Notes: generated from the letters alone by a model not told the origin. A DNA stretch of 64,000 bases from Cryoendolithus antarcticus (GCA_002077065.1 NAJO01000005.1:372001-436000), one strand, 5' to 3'. Counted from the stretch's first letter, positions 41,932 to 53,248 are shown. Numbers and translations: made by a program.

Positions 41932-42733
41932 TCACACAGAGACTGGCTTCGGCTGCCTCCTCATTCCGATAGCAATATGCTCACCTTCACCCCCAAATTG
42001 CGTCAACTCGAACACATGCTGATCTACCTTCTCAAAACCAAACTTCTCGTACATCTTCCTAGCACAATTATGCTCGCCAGTGTTCAGGCAAGCGATCACG
42101 CCCTCCTTATCAGCACGCTCCGCACCCCACTGTACTAACGCCGTAGCTGCGCCTTTGCGGCGATACGAAGGGTGCGTGCCGAGGTTCATGAGGACTGCAG
42201 TGAGGTCAGTCCCCAGCGAGCGTTGCACACTTTACGAGTGGGGCGTAAGGCAGATTCGGAGAACTTACAATAGTTCCGCTGGCCATTCTCGCTACTCTTT
42301 CTGATCTTCCTCATTCCCTTCCGCGTAGCGATCATAGCAGGCACATTCATCTCCTTCGGCATAGCAGCCGCCCAGTCGGCGAGTTCTTTCGCTTCGTCCT
42401 GCTCACACATCAGTCGAATGTTGGAGACGTAGGGCGATGTTGAAGGCTTGCCTCCTCACTCTTCTCCTCCACCACCTTTCCCTCAGGTGCAGGTAATTGC
42501 CAGTTCGCATAGCTAACTATCTCGCCACTATCGTCGTCCCTGACGTAGAGGTACACCTGACCGTCTTGCTTCGCGATTGCTTCGCCGAAGCGCGATTCCA
42601 TGCGGGCTTTGAAAGCTTCTTGGCTCAAAGTACCCAGATGCACACGCGCGAAAGGCTCATTTTGGTCGGAGGCGAAGACGGCGACTATGGCCGCGGTGTC
42701 TGCTGGGGTGGCGGTGTGGATTGTGAAGCCCAT
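41932..42733 (-). CDS. GNAT-family N-acetyltransferase
   Basis: Three exons (42452..42733, 42269..42398, 41932..42194) give 224 aa and all phases agree. Intron 1 (53 bp) begins with GCAAGC rather than GT, an apparent GC-AG intron. Intron 2 (74 bp) is GT-AG. GNAT features: IHTATPADTAAIVAVFASDQ at the N-terminus, VYLYVRDDDSGEIVSYANWQ (strand 4), then the acetyl-CoA loop LGTHPSYRRKGAATALVQWG (R/Q-x-x-G-x-G/A type) and helix ADKEGVIACLNTGEHN with CARKMYEKFGFEKV. Similar fungal proteins are annotated as putative small-molecule acetyltransferases; the substrate is unknown. The gene is convergent with the UBE2S-like gene (117 bp between stops). Confidence 0.87.
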
Positions 42734-43089
42734 CTTGCTACTTGAGGAACTGTGGAGTGTTCTGGCAAGAGGTGGGACTAGAGGGAGAAGACAAATGATG
42801 GAGTCTACCTTGACCTACCGTGTTGTCGACAGCTACATCAAGTATGAGTCGAGCGTGCATGTAGATGCAGCTGAAGTCCATCCTTCGCGTGGGTGATGCA
42901 AGGTGTGAGAATGCGCTAGGGAGCGAGATAATGGGAGAGCTACAGCTGCCTGTTCGGGACGCCGGAATAAAAACGTTGGAGCATGTAGAAGTCGGCTGCG
43001 TATAGCAAAACCACAAAATGTTTGCTGATTGCAACACCCCTACATGAGATGTTAGCAACGTAAGGTAGGCGTAGTGGAGGTGGTGTGTT
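42734..43089. other. Intergenic region without recognised gene
   Basis: About 350 bp between the GNAT start and the tRNA-like element. Nothing recognised. Confidence 0.35.
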
Positions 43090-43161
43090 CTTACCACGCA
43101 GGACTCGAACATGCAACCTCCAGATTAGAAGTCTGGCGCGCTACCATTGCGCCAGCAGGGC
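43090..43161 (-). tRNA. Degenerate tRNA-Arg(UCU)-like element
   Basis: Reading the minus strand from 43161: a D-arm with perfect GCGC/GCGC stem and AATGGTA loop, an anticodon stem CCAGA/TCTGG with loop CTTCTAA (anticodon TCT, Arg), a T-loop TTCGAGT with stem GCATG/CCTGC (one mismatch). The internal A-box-like (TGGCGCAATGG) and B-box-like (GTTCGAGTCC) sequences are good. However, the 3' strand of the acceptor stem (GTGGTAA) does not pair with the 5' strand (GCCCTGC), and no T-run follows on that strand. It is probably a tRNA pseudogene or remnant, not a working tRNA. Confidence 0.6.
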
Positions 43162-43298
43162 TTGGCAATGCGAGAGCTTTCACAAGCGACTATGACTCTT
43201 GTTCAGAAATCTGAGCTCGAATTACCAGTGTGAGCGACAGAAGATCACTTCTCCTCAAAACTAAAGGAAAGCGGAAGCGGTGTCGCATACTATCAGAT

Positions 43299-44393
43299 CT
43301 AGTCGCTATCCTCACCGTCGTCAAGCGCCTCGTCCGGACCATGCGCGCCCACTGCATCCTCGTCCTCTTCACTCTCGCCATCACCCATTACTTCATCCTC
43401 CACGTCGTCCTCTCCGTCCTGCTCAACATCGTCAACGTCGTCACCTTCCTCATCACCGTCCTCCTCGACGTCCGGCTCGCCATCGTCAATCTCGTAGTCC
43501 TCTATCTGCTCGCCTGGTGTGACGACCACCTCGCCACCTTCGCCCTTCAGCTTCTTGCTGGGCGGCTCGGTGTCGTCGTCTAAATTAATACCGTTCGTCG
43601 CGCTACCGCCATCTGCCGCAATCACAGCTTGCGCACCCTCAGCTGTCGGAGTCGCGGCTGCACCATTCTCAGACGTAGTTGCTTCGCCAGGACCACCAGT
43701 CTTCTCTGCTTTCACGCGATGGCGGTAGGTGTTTCGCTTCTCGCATTGGATGTCGTTGTACTCTGCGCAGAAATTAGAAAGCATTTCTTCGTTTGAGCTC
43801 GAGACCCATAGAATGCATCGGAGTGGCTGCTTGCGACGTACTCTTGAGGTGATCGTCCAAGCCTTTCATCACATCCTCCAGCTCTGCGTCCTTGAGAGCT
43901 GCAAGTACGTCCTGCGGTGAGATGGTCTTCTTACCGCCCATGTGAGCGAGATCGTTGGCGCTGGATGCATCGTTAGCATCCTGATCGTGTATTCAAGTGG
44001 GAACAGCTCCTTTATGGGCAGCTTCCTAGGACAGGGGTGGGGATGCATTCGGGCGGATGGTAGAAGTTTCTACATCGCGTGGACCAGGAACAGAACTCAC
44101 TTTGAAGCAATATAGCTCACGAACACCGTCGCGCTCTTATGTAAAGCCAAGAGCGCATCCTTCTGTATTTGGGTATTCGGTGGTAAGACTCCCTTGGCTA
44201 AGCGTGCAATCATCGACTTCGGTAAGGTAAGGTCCTGTGGTTGGACATCAGAATAGGTTTTAAAGCAGGCGAATCAGATGCATACCTCGACACCTAGCCC
44301 ATTTTTGTCTTTTGGCTTCTGTGCAGGCGTGGTAACACTGGCCTCTGTGACATCCTCCGGTGGGTTTGAGCCAGTACTTTTCCGTGGAGGCAT
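43299..44393 (-). CDS. DPB4: DNA polymerase epsilon subunit D (DPB4, histone fold)
   Basis: Four exons (44286..44393, 44101..44234, 43842..43960, 43299..43762) with introns of 51, 140 and 79 bp give 274 aa with consistent phases. The histone fold spans exons 2-4: DLTLPKSMIARLAKGVLPPN and TQIQKDALLALHKSATVFVS, YIAS, then HMGGKKTISPQDVLAALKDA and ELEDVMKGLDDHLKKYNDIQ. The LKKYND junction only forms when intron 3 is removed, which confirms it. The C-terminus is a very acidic Asp/Glu tail of ~90 residues. DPB4/POLE3 pairs with DPB3 in polymerase epsilon and, in yeast, with Dls1 in the ISW2 remodeller. An in-frame extension reaches 44585, but MPPRKSTG fits the usual fungal start. Confidence 0.9.
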
Positions 44394-45360
44394 AGTCGAC
44401 GGAGTCGTCCGTCCAGTGGTCGATCGCTGGGCTCTACTGGTGATGACAATTGTTGCTCTTGATGTTGTGAGCTCGCCGGATGCCTGTATATCACTGCCAG
44501 TAGGTTGTGTGTGAAGTTTATCGCGTTCCGAGACGCGCAAGGGTCGCGACTTGGGCTTTGTCGAAGTTCGGGAACGGGAGGGCACACTTTCTTCACCTAA
44601 GAACCGTACCTCGCAGGCGCGATTGCCTACATTCTATGTGAAGCCGATAGATCACAATATCTCGTTCGAACAGACGAACGCCGAAATCACACAAACCCAA
44701 TACCAGTGAGGATTCAAGTCGGTTCAAGCAGCTAATGTTTCAAGCGATTTCCATGAATTATCATACATGTGTACCACAAGTCTTGGTCTGATCATACTAC
44801 TGCTGATACATGCAACCCGCTTGCATGGCTACGGCCACTACGATACCCATCTCCTCGGTCCACATGCAGCCCATGCAATCATCTTGACACCGTACGTCTT
44901 GTACGCCAGTACATTTCTACAAGCCCGATGCGCTGAGGCAAGTAGAGATTCCGAATGCTGTGTGGCATGATTTACCATGATAGATCGCCCGAACCCGGGG
45001 ACAATCGCATCTCCACACAGAGCCAAGCGGGCGATGCCGAGCATCGACTCACCTTGCTGGCTCGTGTGTCTGAGCCTCGCAAGCTTCCCAGGCCATGGCG
45101 ATCCCTCGCCGTTCATCCGGGCGGGTCTGGAAGATCGACAAATTTCGCCGGGAGATGATAGCTAGCACGATAACATCGGGAGGTCAGATCCCCCATGATG
45201 GCCCAGCCCGCATCGTCCGACCTAGGAATCTTGTATGCGCCAGACCGCACATGTCGACACCAGGTCGCGCAAGCTGCAACGTAGCTTGTCAAAGCTCGCC
45301 AGTGAGATGACTTGGTGGGGGTTGCCCACTTCGGATCGTTGGAACTCAGTGCCGCACTTC
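44394..45360. other. Intergenic region without recognised gene
   Basis: About 970 bp between DPB4 and VPS37. It includes a 64-codon in-frame extension of DPB4 (44394-44585), probably 5' UTR. The rest has only short ORFs without features. Confidence 0.35.
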
Positions 45361-46155
45361 TCACCTCCAGCCGCCGACCCTACCTTCATCCCACCTACGT
45401 TTCCTCTCGGTGCGCAGGAACGCAAGCTTCTTGCCGTCCTTGACTCTTCTGACAAAGTCGCCAATCTCACGATCACTAGCAACTCCAGACTCATCAAGCC
45501 AGCTCTCTTCTATGCCCTGAACCAGTTGATGCTGTTCCTGAGCACTCGCATTGAGACGCTGGTACAAAGCCATGGGACTGAAAGCCCGCAGGGCGTCCTC
45601 GGTCTCGGCAATCTTTGCACGATGCTGTTGCTCCAATGCTCGCAAAGCCAGAAGTCTTGACTGCGTCTGTTCTCGTTGCTGTGTCAAGCGCGCCTCAAGG
45701 GACAACAGCGACTCAGCTAGGCTAACATTTGACTCTACTAGCGGCTGGAGTGCAGCTTGCGATGCTGGAATGGCTGGGTGCGTGGTGCTTGCATCGTTCA
45801 AAAGGGCTCCTTGCAAATCCCGACTCTCCAGCAAGTAATGCAGGTCTGCTGTGCTTTTGTCCTTGAGTGACTCTGGTAGCCAGTCATGTTGAATGGCAGG
45901 TATCTGGATCTGTGCTTGTCCTTGTGGGTAATAATGCTCGTGGGACTGGGCACTGGGATTGCCATCGAGCTCAGATACCTCATGATGAACGTGACCCACC
46001 GGTAATGGAGGGGGTGGAGGTCCTCGTTCTATCGGTGTGGAGGAAGTGGAAGGCTTTGGCGGAGGCAGGGGTGGAGTGGAGGTGTAGTACGGTGGTGTCG
46101 GCTGCAGTGCCGGCGAAATCGACTCTGGTGTGGCCAAAGACATTATGCGTAGCAT
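45361..46155 (-). CDS. VPS37: ESCRT-I subunit VPS37 (Mod(r) domain)
   Basis: Single exon, 264 aa; a second ATG four residues in gives MSLATPES. The N-terminal ~90 residues are Pro-rich and disordered. The Mod(r) domain follows, from WLPESLKDKSTADLHYLLES through a long coiled coil (LVESNVSLAESLLSLEARLT, QQREQTQSRLLALRALEQQH) to FSPMALYQRLNASAQEQHQL and VQGIEESWLDESGVASDREI, ending FVRRVKDGKKLAFLRTERKR. The spacing and the ESWLDE and Y.RLNASAQE blocks are typical of fungal Vps37. ESCRT-I sorts ubiquitinated cargo into multivesicular bodies. It is divergent from the zinc-finger regulator with 264 bp between starts. Confidence 0.87.
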   Translation of the reverse strand: MLRIMSLATPESISPALQPTPPYYTSTPPLPPPKPSTSSTPIERGPPPPPLPVGHVHHEVSELDGNPSAQSHEHYYPQGQAQIQIPAIQHDWLPESLKDKSTADLHYLLESRDLQGALLNDASTTHPAIPASQAALQPLVESNVSLAESLLSLEARLTQQREQTQSRLLALRALEQQHRAKIAETEDALRAFSPMALYQRLNASAQEQHQLVQGIEESWLDESGVASDREIGDFVRRVKDGKKLAFLRTERKRRWDEGRVGGWR

Positions 46156-46419
46156 CTAATCGCAGTCTCCGACCGCCGCCCTGCCCAGCGCGTCAAGGGC
46201 TTGTTAATCATTGCTCAGGACTTATGAGTGCAGTGATGAGGGTCAACTCGACCTTAGTCAGCTATCTCTTGGCATGTCGCCTGGACTTCACGCGACTTTC
46301 ACCGCCTCCACTGGCAGAATTACCTACACTTCCAATGGATTTCGATCGATCTCACTTCTCCTTCACAGCAATCTCCACAGAGAGCCGCGTCCGACGAGTG
46401 CTCAAGTCCGACGGCAGCA
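46156..46419. promoter_or_regulatory. Short divergent promoter (VPS37 / zinc-finger regulator)
   Basis: Only 264 bp separates the two divergent start codons, so the promoters must overlap or lie back to back. A short ORF at 46338 is present, but no factor site is claimed. Confidence 0.4.
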
Positions 46420-48708
46420 ATGGGGCGCAAACAGAATGCACTCATTGCTGACTACTTCCGTCGTGGCAAAAAGCTCGAGGACAATAGCAATCGATATGAG
46501 CAGCAGTGCATCAAATGCGGCGAGCTGGTAGTCCTGTGATTTGACGCTTAATTTTATGTGCACTGTACTGATACCACGCCGTAGTTCCCAAAGGGCCGCA
46601 TCGATGGCATGCTCACGCACCTGCTCAAGCGCTGTCCTCAGCTCACCCAACAGGAGCGTGAGGCGGCGTATGATCATGCCCAGCGTCCTCGGAAAGCAGC
46701 CTCAAAGGGCGGTGTCAACGTCTCCGCTGCAGACCATCATGCGGGCGAAGTCGTGTTCGATTCGCAGGGTTGGGACGTGCACGATTCTGATCAATTTCAA
46801 TTCGATATGTCTGCGAACGGAGCGCCTACAAATGACCCTACGCCTGCAACGCATAATGATGGAGATGCTAGCTTCTCTATGTCCGCACAAGGTTACAGCC
46901 AGCAATCCGCGTTAGACACGTTGGCTGAAGCTTCGCGGCGGCATCTTGACTACACCCAGCAACGACAAACTCTAGCCTATGGGACCCACGAATCTGCTAT
47001 GGCTCAGGAGTCAGAGCGACAGATTGTTGAACAGCTGTTGATGAATGCGATCCATCAAGCGCCTGATGAGCATAGCAGTAGCATGCAGCCTGCATTTGGT
47101 GGGGTTGTGTCGCGCTTCCCAACTCCGCAGAGCACGTCAAGGCATCAACAACGGTATGATCAGCCTCATGTCCAGCCATTGGTGCAAGCAGCCCAAGAAG
47201 CAGACCATCGATTGCAGCAGAGCAACGCACGAGTCCTTGCAAACGCCGCCGTCGACCCTCAGCTGAAAGCAATCATAACTTCGTTAGAACCTCCTGCCCG
47301 CCCTGTAGATTCAGTGCAGCTACGGACATTGTCGTCTGAAGGGCAGACATCGGCACTAGAATCACAGCCAGGGTCGCTCGTTGTGCCGCCTCTAGTGAGA
47401 CTTACCTCAGTGCCCAAAGGAGGTCGCGTGCGTTTCAATGAAGATCGGAGGAGGCAAGTACAAGCAACTCGTAAACGCGGTGCATGTCTACGCTGCCGAA
47501 TGCTCAAGAAGCCGTGCTCGGACGGCACACCTTGCGATAAGTGCGCTCATGTTGACTCCGCGCGGCTATGGAAATGGCCCTGTGTGCGGACGAAGCTGGC
47601 GGATGAATTTACCTTGTACTTGACGTCCTTCCATAGGCTGCGGACAAAGTCAGACATTGCAGCCCTGCTGATTGGCACCATAGCATCACCGCAATCGGGT
47701 GACGTCGAGATCAGCTTCAACAGTAGCAGCGACGGATCGGGTCTGGTTCTTCGCAATATCACGCATAAGTCCGAGCATGCGGCATCAGACCAGGGCAGCT
47801 CGCACGTCGACGATGTCATTCTTCTTAACGAGTCCGACGACATCTTAGAGAAGGTCTCACAGCACGTGACTGATGATAGCAGAGCAAGAGATTGCATAAC
47901 AACCGAGACGAACGACTTCTTACGGCGCACGCTCCTGGAAGCTCACAAGCTGTACGATAAGCAGTATCGCACAGCGAACGCGCAATCGGACAAGACCAAA
48001 AATCGTGGTAATCACATCACGCCAGGCCAGCTACTGAGACAGGTGACCGAGCTCTGGCTCCTAACGACCGCCCTTGTAACATCATTACAACGCACCAATG
48101 ACATGAGCATTCGCTTGAACGCATCCGAGATCGATCACCAAAGCCCAAATTACCGGCTGATTCGACATCAGGTCCTTGCAAATCTCGAGACTCGGTGTAA
48201 GCAGATTTGCAAAAGCGTCCTCAACGAGCTCGAACGCCACCTTCTTCAACGCCAGCAAGTCTCAGCATTTGCTACCTTCATCTCCGCAGTTATACTGCTT
48301 AGCTGCGTGGAACGCATGACGGCGATGTATCAGTATCTGGCAGCGCAATACCCTAGCAGTCCACCCTTCTGGCCCCCCTCAGATGCTCCTTTTGAAGCAC
48401 TTCACATGCAAGGTCCGCAATTTGCAGCCCTACTGATCATGCTGCTGCGTGTCCGAGGTCTGCCGCCTATTACTGCGCAGGGTGCTGATGACGCGCTGGT
48501 AATATGCTGGCCACAGAAAAGCGCGGGGAAGGGCGCTGCGACGCAAGAGGAGGACAGTACGACTCTGATCCGACACTGGCTGGAGCCTTGCAAGCTCCGT
48601 GTTGGTGATCTGATTGCTAGGCGGGACATGCCGGGTCGCGCTGAGGATGGGCGGCAAGCGTGGGACTTGAGGCTCATCGCTGCGGTGCTACTGCCCGCGG
48701 AGCTGTAG
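46420..48708 (+). CDS. Fungal regulator with N-terminal zinc finger and zinc cluster
   Basis: Two exons (46420..46527, 46585..48708; 57-bp intron, phase 0) give 743 aa. The N-terminus MGRKQNALIADYFRRGKKLE then SNRYEQQCIKCGEL, continuing after the intron FPKGRIDGMLTHLLKRCPQL, forms a C-x2-C...H-x4-C BED-like zinc finger that exists only when the intron is spliced. A Gln/His/Ser-rich region follows, then RKRGACLRCRMLKKPCSDGT and PCDKCAHVDSARLWKWPCVR, a variant zinc cluster with six or seven cysteines as seen in fungal regulators whose middle region reads ARLWK.PC.R. The C-terminal half has helical segments (LETRCKQICKSVLNELERHL, FATFISAVILLSCVERMTAM, FAALLIMLLRVRGLPPI). The role is unknown. Confidence 0.85.
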
Positions 48709-48820
48709 CATGCTATGCGCGGGCGGCTAGTGGAGGCAAGGGAAGTGATGGGTTCGCTCTGCGCATTGTAGCGAATAACCAAAGCGTATACAGCGTGTCT
48801 ATGTGAATATGTCGGTATGT

Positions 48821-50881
48821 TCATGACCCTGTACTTGCTGCAAGTGCGTCCCAGTATGAAGATTCAAGCACGCCGCCATCATACTCATCGATGTCGCGAA
48901 GCTGTGCTCCGAATCCGACAGGATGAGACTCGTGATTGTCATCTCTTGCTGCGCCCACAATTTCGTTCCGATTCACAGCCCGGAACGTTCCGTTGGCGTG
49001 CGAAGCAGCTTGTTCATCATGGCCTCTCACCGCGTGCCTGACAGCTTGTATACCGTGCCTCATCAGCTTTTGTGACCCGCCCATAGCACCGCTTTCATAG
49101 GTGTCGGTCTCATACTCAGTGTCCAGACGTCGAATCAGCCGATCGAGTAGCTCGACGGGTCTCAACATGCTTCGCACGGCATCAAGCTCGGGGACATCGG
49201 AATGATGCGACCGGCCACTGCACAAGCGTGGGAGGACGGCAAGCACTGAGAGGATCTGAGTACACTGCTGTTGAGATGCAGAGTGGAAAGCGAAATGTGC
49301 AGAAGTGATGAGGTCCTCGATGTAGGTTTTGACAGAAGCCGCAAGATCGTGACGCGCTGAGGGACCCGAAATATTTGAGTTGTTGAGTACCGCAGACTGG
49401 AGCATGATGCTTGCGGCAGTATATGCAGAAGCCTCGTAATCCGTTGCCAATCGAGCTTTACACAGTTGTAGTTGTCGAAGGCAGGATTCTGCGTGTAGTG
49501 AGGTCGCTAATGCGGCAGCAGGAGGCTCAAGCATGCTCTTCGATTGCTCCGCGGCAGCATGGAAGGCGTCAAGCACCCGAGTAATCGCAAGCAGAATCGC
49601 CAGACTCTGAGCGGTAACACCTAGCGAGGCATCGCATACATTGTCTGCGCTTCTTTGTAGGCGACTCGTCCAGGGTACGGGATTTGCTCTGTTGTAGCCA
49701 AGTCGTGACGTATGGAATGCCGTGATGTATGCACACAGTGCGGCATGCTGTATCTCAAAGTTCTCGGCGGTAGGCTTCTTGACCAGTCGAGGCCTTCCGA
49801 CGTCGCGCACCGTACTGGCAAGTAGGTGTAATAGCAAGCTCGTCGCATCTGGCCTCTCTGTAGCACGTCGATCGTAGCTAAGGTATATCAGCAAACCGAC
49901 GGTCAAGTCTGTGCTTTTATCGCCGTCGACAACAGTAGCGTCCGCGAGTGCTTGTCGGAATGCTATGTCCAATCGCTCGTGCTTCGGATCACTCGCAGTA
50001 GACGTCACGCAGCAGATGCTGAGAGTAGTGAGCGGGCGAGTGAGAACCAACCGTGATGGATCTTCCAAGAGTCTGGGATCGATGACTGGGAAAGCGTCAA
50101 GATACGTCCGGAATCGATTCACGCTGCTTCTGATGTAGTCGGTGTCCAGGTGCTGGAGTACATCGCGCTCATGCCGATCATGGACATTTGAGCTCGCAAT
50201 CTCAACGGACGTTTCGCATCGACGTTTGGGACTGTACGTCGGCTGGATGGGGCTGGAGTACTTGCGAGCGGCCTCGTTCTGGTAATTCGATGATGTCCAT
50301 GTTGGGATCGTCCTCGAGCCTCTGTCCGGCGAGACGCTGTCGTCGAGAAGGTCGGTGATGCGCACACCATGAGTGTGCTCGTCGGAGAAGCCGTTGGTGG
50401 ATCGCCGTTTGCGAGGCTTAGGGATGGCTGGAACACATTGCTTGTTCATGCGGTTGCACCTACGACATGGTCAGTAAACCGGTCGAGAACGGACGAATGC
50501 GACGTTTGCGACGTCCGCAATGGAACAGTCCGCATTGCACAAGGTGGTTCGACGTGCTATCGACTCGTGTAACGAACCAATGCTGACATCAGACCCTGCA
50601 ACGCCTTTGTTTTAAGTCGTCCCGGTCTAGAGTCCCTGGCAATCATTGCCGATCGACATAATCGGACAAATGGCATTCACTCACCTTTCGCAGCAACCTG
50701 GCACAGTGCTGGGACAACACTTCATCTTCAATCCGGAGCATGACTGACAGGCCGAGTTCCTAGGCTGTCGTTTCCTCTTCGCAGTCTCGGGCGTTGCCTC
50801 GATCGCACTCGTCCCCCTAGCCGTCGCATCCTGAAGTGATCCTTGCCCCTCCTCCATCGTAAGCATCCAGCCAAACTTCAT
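48821..50881 (-). CDS. Zn2Cys6 transcription factor (zinc cluster split by intron)
   Basis: Two exons (50685..50881, 48821..50459; 225-bp intron, phase 2) give 611 aa; ATGs at 50881, 50866 or 50857 are possible starts. The zinc cluster is interrupted by the intron: ACQSCSGLKMKCCPSTVPGC and CER in exon 1, CNRMNKQCVPAIPKPRKRRS in exon 2. With the splice all six cysteines are in register, which supports the model. The rest has fungal regulator helices: LDTDYIRSSVNRFRTYLDAF, PVIDPRLLEDPSRLVLTRPL, AVTAQSLAILLAITRVLDAF-like and LDRLIRRLDTEYETDTYESG. The longer intron is unusual here. No target is known. It is convergent with the preceding zinc-finger regulator (112 bp between stops), and the two might be functionally linked, but only position suggests it. 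Confidence 0.85.
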
Positions 50882-51748
50882 CCGCTATAGACTAGAGGAA
50901 TCAAGACATAACAGGAAAACGGTCAACAGAAAGTAAGATCGAACCTACCGGCTGCAGCCGAGAACCCTATACCGATATCTCTCTGTGACGAACCCTTTCC
51001 TATCCGTCCCCACGCGGCGGCGGCGCATGGGCGTGAGACTTGTGAAGTCAGTTCAGGCTCGCGCGATCTGTCCGGAGGCGCGGCGGGAGCAGCCACTGGA
51101 GTCAACGCTCACGGTCTATCTCAGGCTGCCGGGCCGTGGAGCCGTAGAATATAGCAGAATTACATGCAGTACGCCGGTGACTATTGTCGCGCATTTGTGC
51201 ATTGACGTTCGACGCCCCGGTCGGTACGTCCCTCGTATTCATGCTCTGATTAGACTGTTGGTACTTCCTGGTCCAGAGCGCCAGTGCGGCGATGGCGGTT
51301 GCTTGGTCCGGTTGAGCTCGGATGAAGTGTTGGGCTTGGCAGAGGATGGTGTTGGGTAAGGCCATCGGAAGACATCGTAATGTACACGCAATTGTCGATT
51401 ACGGTGAATGTTCCGAGGACAGAAAGATCTGTAAATTAATGCAGGCCAAGCTGATGTCCAGAAGCTCCAGGCAATCAGTGAGCACGACGATCACTTGGAA
51501 GGAGCCCACTCCGGCACAGGCCGCTCTTGCCTCAGGCACTTCCAATTGTTCCGATGTGAGACAGAGACATAGATACATGTACGCCGCACTCATCAATCGC
51601 ACGATCCCCCTGCACAAGCGATCTAGATACAATTACCCGCTATCCACACTTAGCCGGCTACCGTATCAACCACATGGCTCTCGAATACACTGCAACAATG
51701 ATGTAGCAGACCTCTGCGCAGCAACGTTGCAGCAAGCTCTTCCACAGC
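50882..51748. other. Intergenic region without recognised gene
   Basis: About 870 bp between the start of the Zn2Cys6 gene and the stop of V-ATPase subunit H. Short ORFs only. Confidence 0.35.
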
Positions 51749-53248
51749 CTAAGAGTCGAAAGTGTACCGCAGCCATTCACCCACAGCCCTCAAACTCTCC
51801 CACCGCACACTCTCATTCTCGTCCTGCATCAGCGTCATGACACGCGCTTTCAGCCCGGCGCGTTCCAGCTGGCTCCGTTTCTCTGGACACTGCTTGACCA
51901 AGTTCGCGACGTCGTTGCAGCCGATGGCCAAGACTTGCTTGTCACTCCCCCAGTCCTTGCTTAGTATCGCGGCCAGCTTATTGAGGTAGGCACCATTCTC
52001 CATTGAGATAATCTCAGAGGCGTTGGCGCCCCAGAACTCGGCGTTCTTGTGAGGAGGCGACCAGCGTAGATGTCCAGAGTCGAGCTCGGCTGTGTAAGTC
52101 TCGAGGGTGGTGCGGGATGACGTGTATTCGTCGAGTAGGGTCGTCAGCTTCTCGAGATCTTCTTGTAAGTCTTGGTCGGTAAGATGGCGGGTCTTGAGGT
52201 TTTGCAGGATGGAGGGCAGGCGTGCAGCCGTGGCGGCAGGCAGTAGTGTCTTCTGGTTGGTTGACAGAAGATTTTGCAAAGTCCCAAGGAGTAGTCGAGT
52301 TGTCTTCTCCTTTGGTGAGAGCCGGACCAACGTTGTGTACAGAGGCACTATGTCATGGTCTTCGTCCAGACCTCTACCCACCAATTTGCCTTCGAAGCTA
52401 AGTTGCCAGATAACGAGCAGGATGTGGTAAAGCAATTGCAAGCTCACGCTTCCGCCGATCTTAAAGTTGCTCTCCGTACTGCGAATACTCGACGCACCTC
52501 CACTACCATTCGCGAGTGTGCTGTCTGTGTCCCGCCCACCAACAGCTGTCCGTAGAACGTCAATCAACGGATCCAAAGTCTCCTTACGCTGCTTCCAGAA
52601 GAGCGATCGCGACTTCGTTGTCCTGAGCAGCACCGAGTACTCCTGGCAAGCGATGTCTTGGAGGTTTGTGTCGGATTGCTTGCTGAGCTGGGCAATGTAG
52701 GCGTACACCTTCGGCAGTGCATCATCGATCTGGGGTGTCGACTTTGAGCTGGCCTGTATAGCATTGCCGAGGAGAGTCGACAGCAGAGCGGATGCAAGAA
52801 GTGGGATTGGGTCTTCGGGATTAGGCGACTGTTTGAGAAGGGGTAGTAGATGCTTGAACGGCTCGGGATGGCTGATCAAGGACTTCGTGAGGGGCGGTAT
52901 GTCTCATATGAAGTTAGCGATCGGATTGTCACATTTTCAAGACCCCAGCATACCGTCTACCAGGTCTTCTGCCAGCACAAGCATATACTGCAAGATATCT
53001 GGTCGCTTCGCAGCGCTCTCAAATATGCTCTTCAACTCCCCTCCACCTAGCAGCAATTGCGTGTATGTATCGACATCGCCCTCAATCACTTGCTTCCGTT
53101 GCTCCTTTCGCACCTTGTCTATCGCCTTGATCTTCTTCAGATCGTCTTCTGTGATTGTTTTTGCCCGTACCGCGCCATCCCAACTTATAGGCCGCGCTCT
53201 GATGTTGTTCTGCAGTGAGAGAATGTATGCTGGTGGGTCGAGAGACAT
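51749..53248 (-). CDS. VMA13: V-type ATPase subunit H
   Basis: Two exons (52954..53248, 51749..52902; 51-bp intron, phase 1) give 482 aa. Subunit H is a peripheral V1 regulator that couples V1 to Vo and silences free V1. Features: MSLDPPAYILSLQNNIRARP and ISWDGAVRAKTITEDDLKKI at the N-terminus, HEAT/ARM-like helices through the middle (LPKVYAYIAQLSKQSDTNLQ, SLQLLYHILLVIWQLSFEGK) and the conserved C-terminal block LRWSPPHKNAEFWGANASEI with LNKLAAILSKDWGSDKQVLA and GCNDVANLVKQCPEKR. An ATG 33 bp upstream (53281) is also in frame, but SLDPPAYI is the usual beginning. The gene is divergent to DIS3 over 277 bp. Confidence 0.93.
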
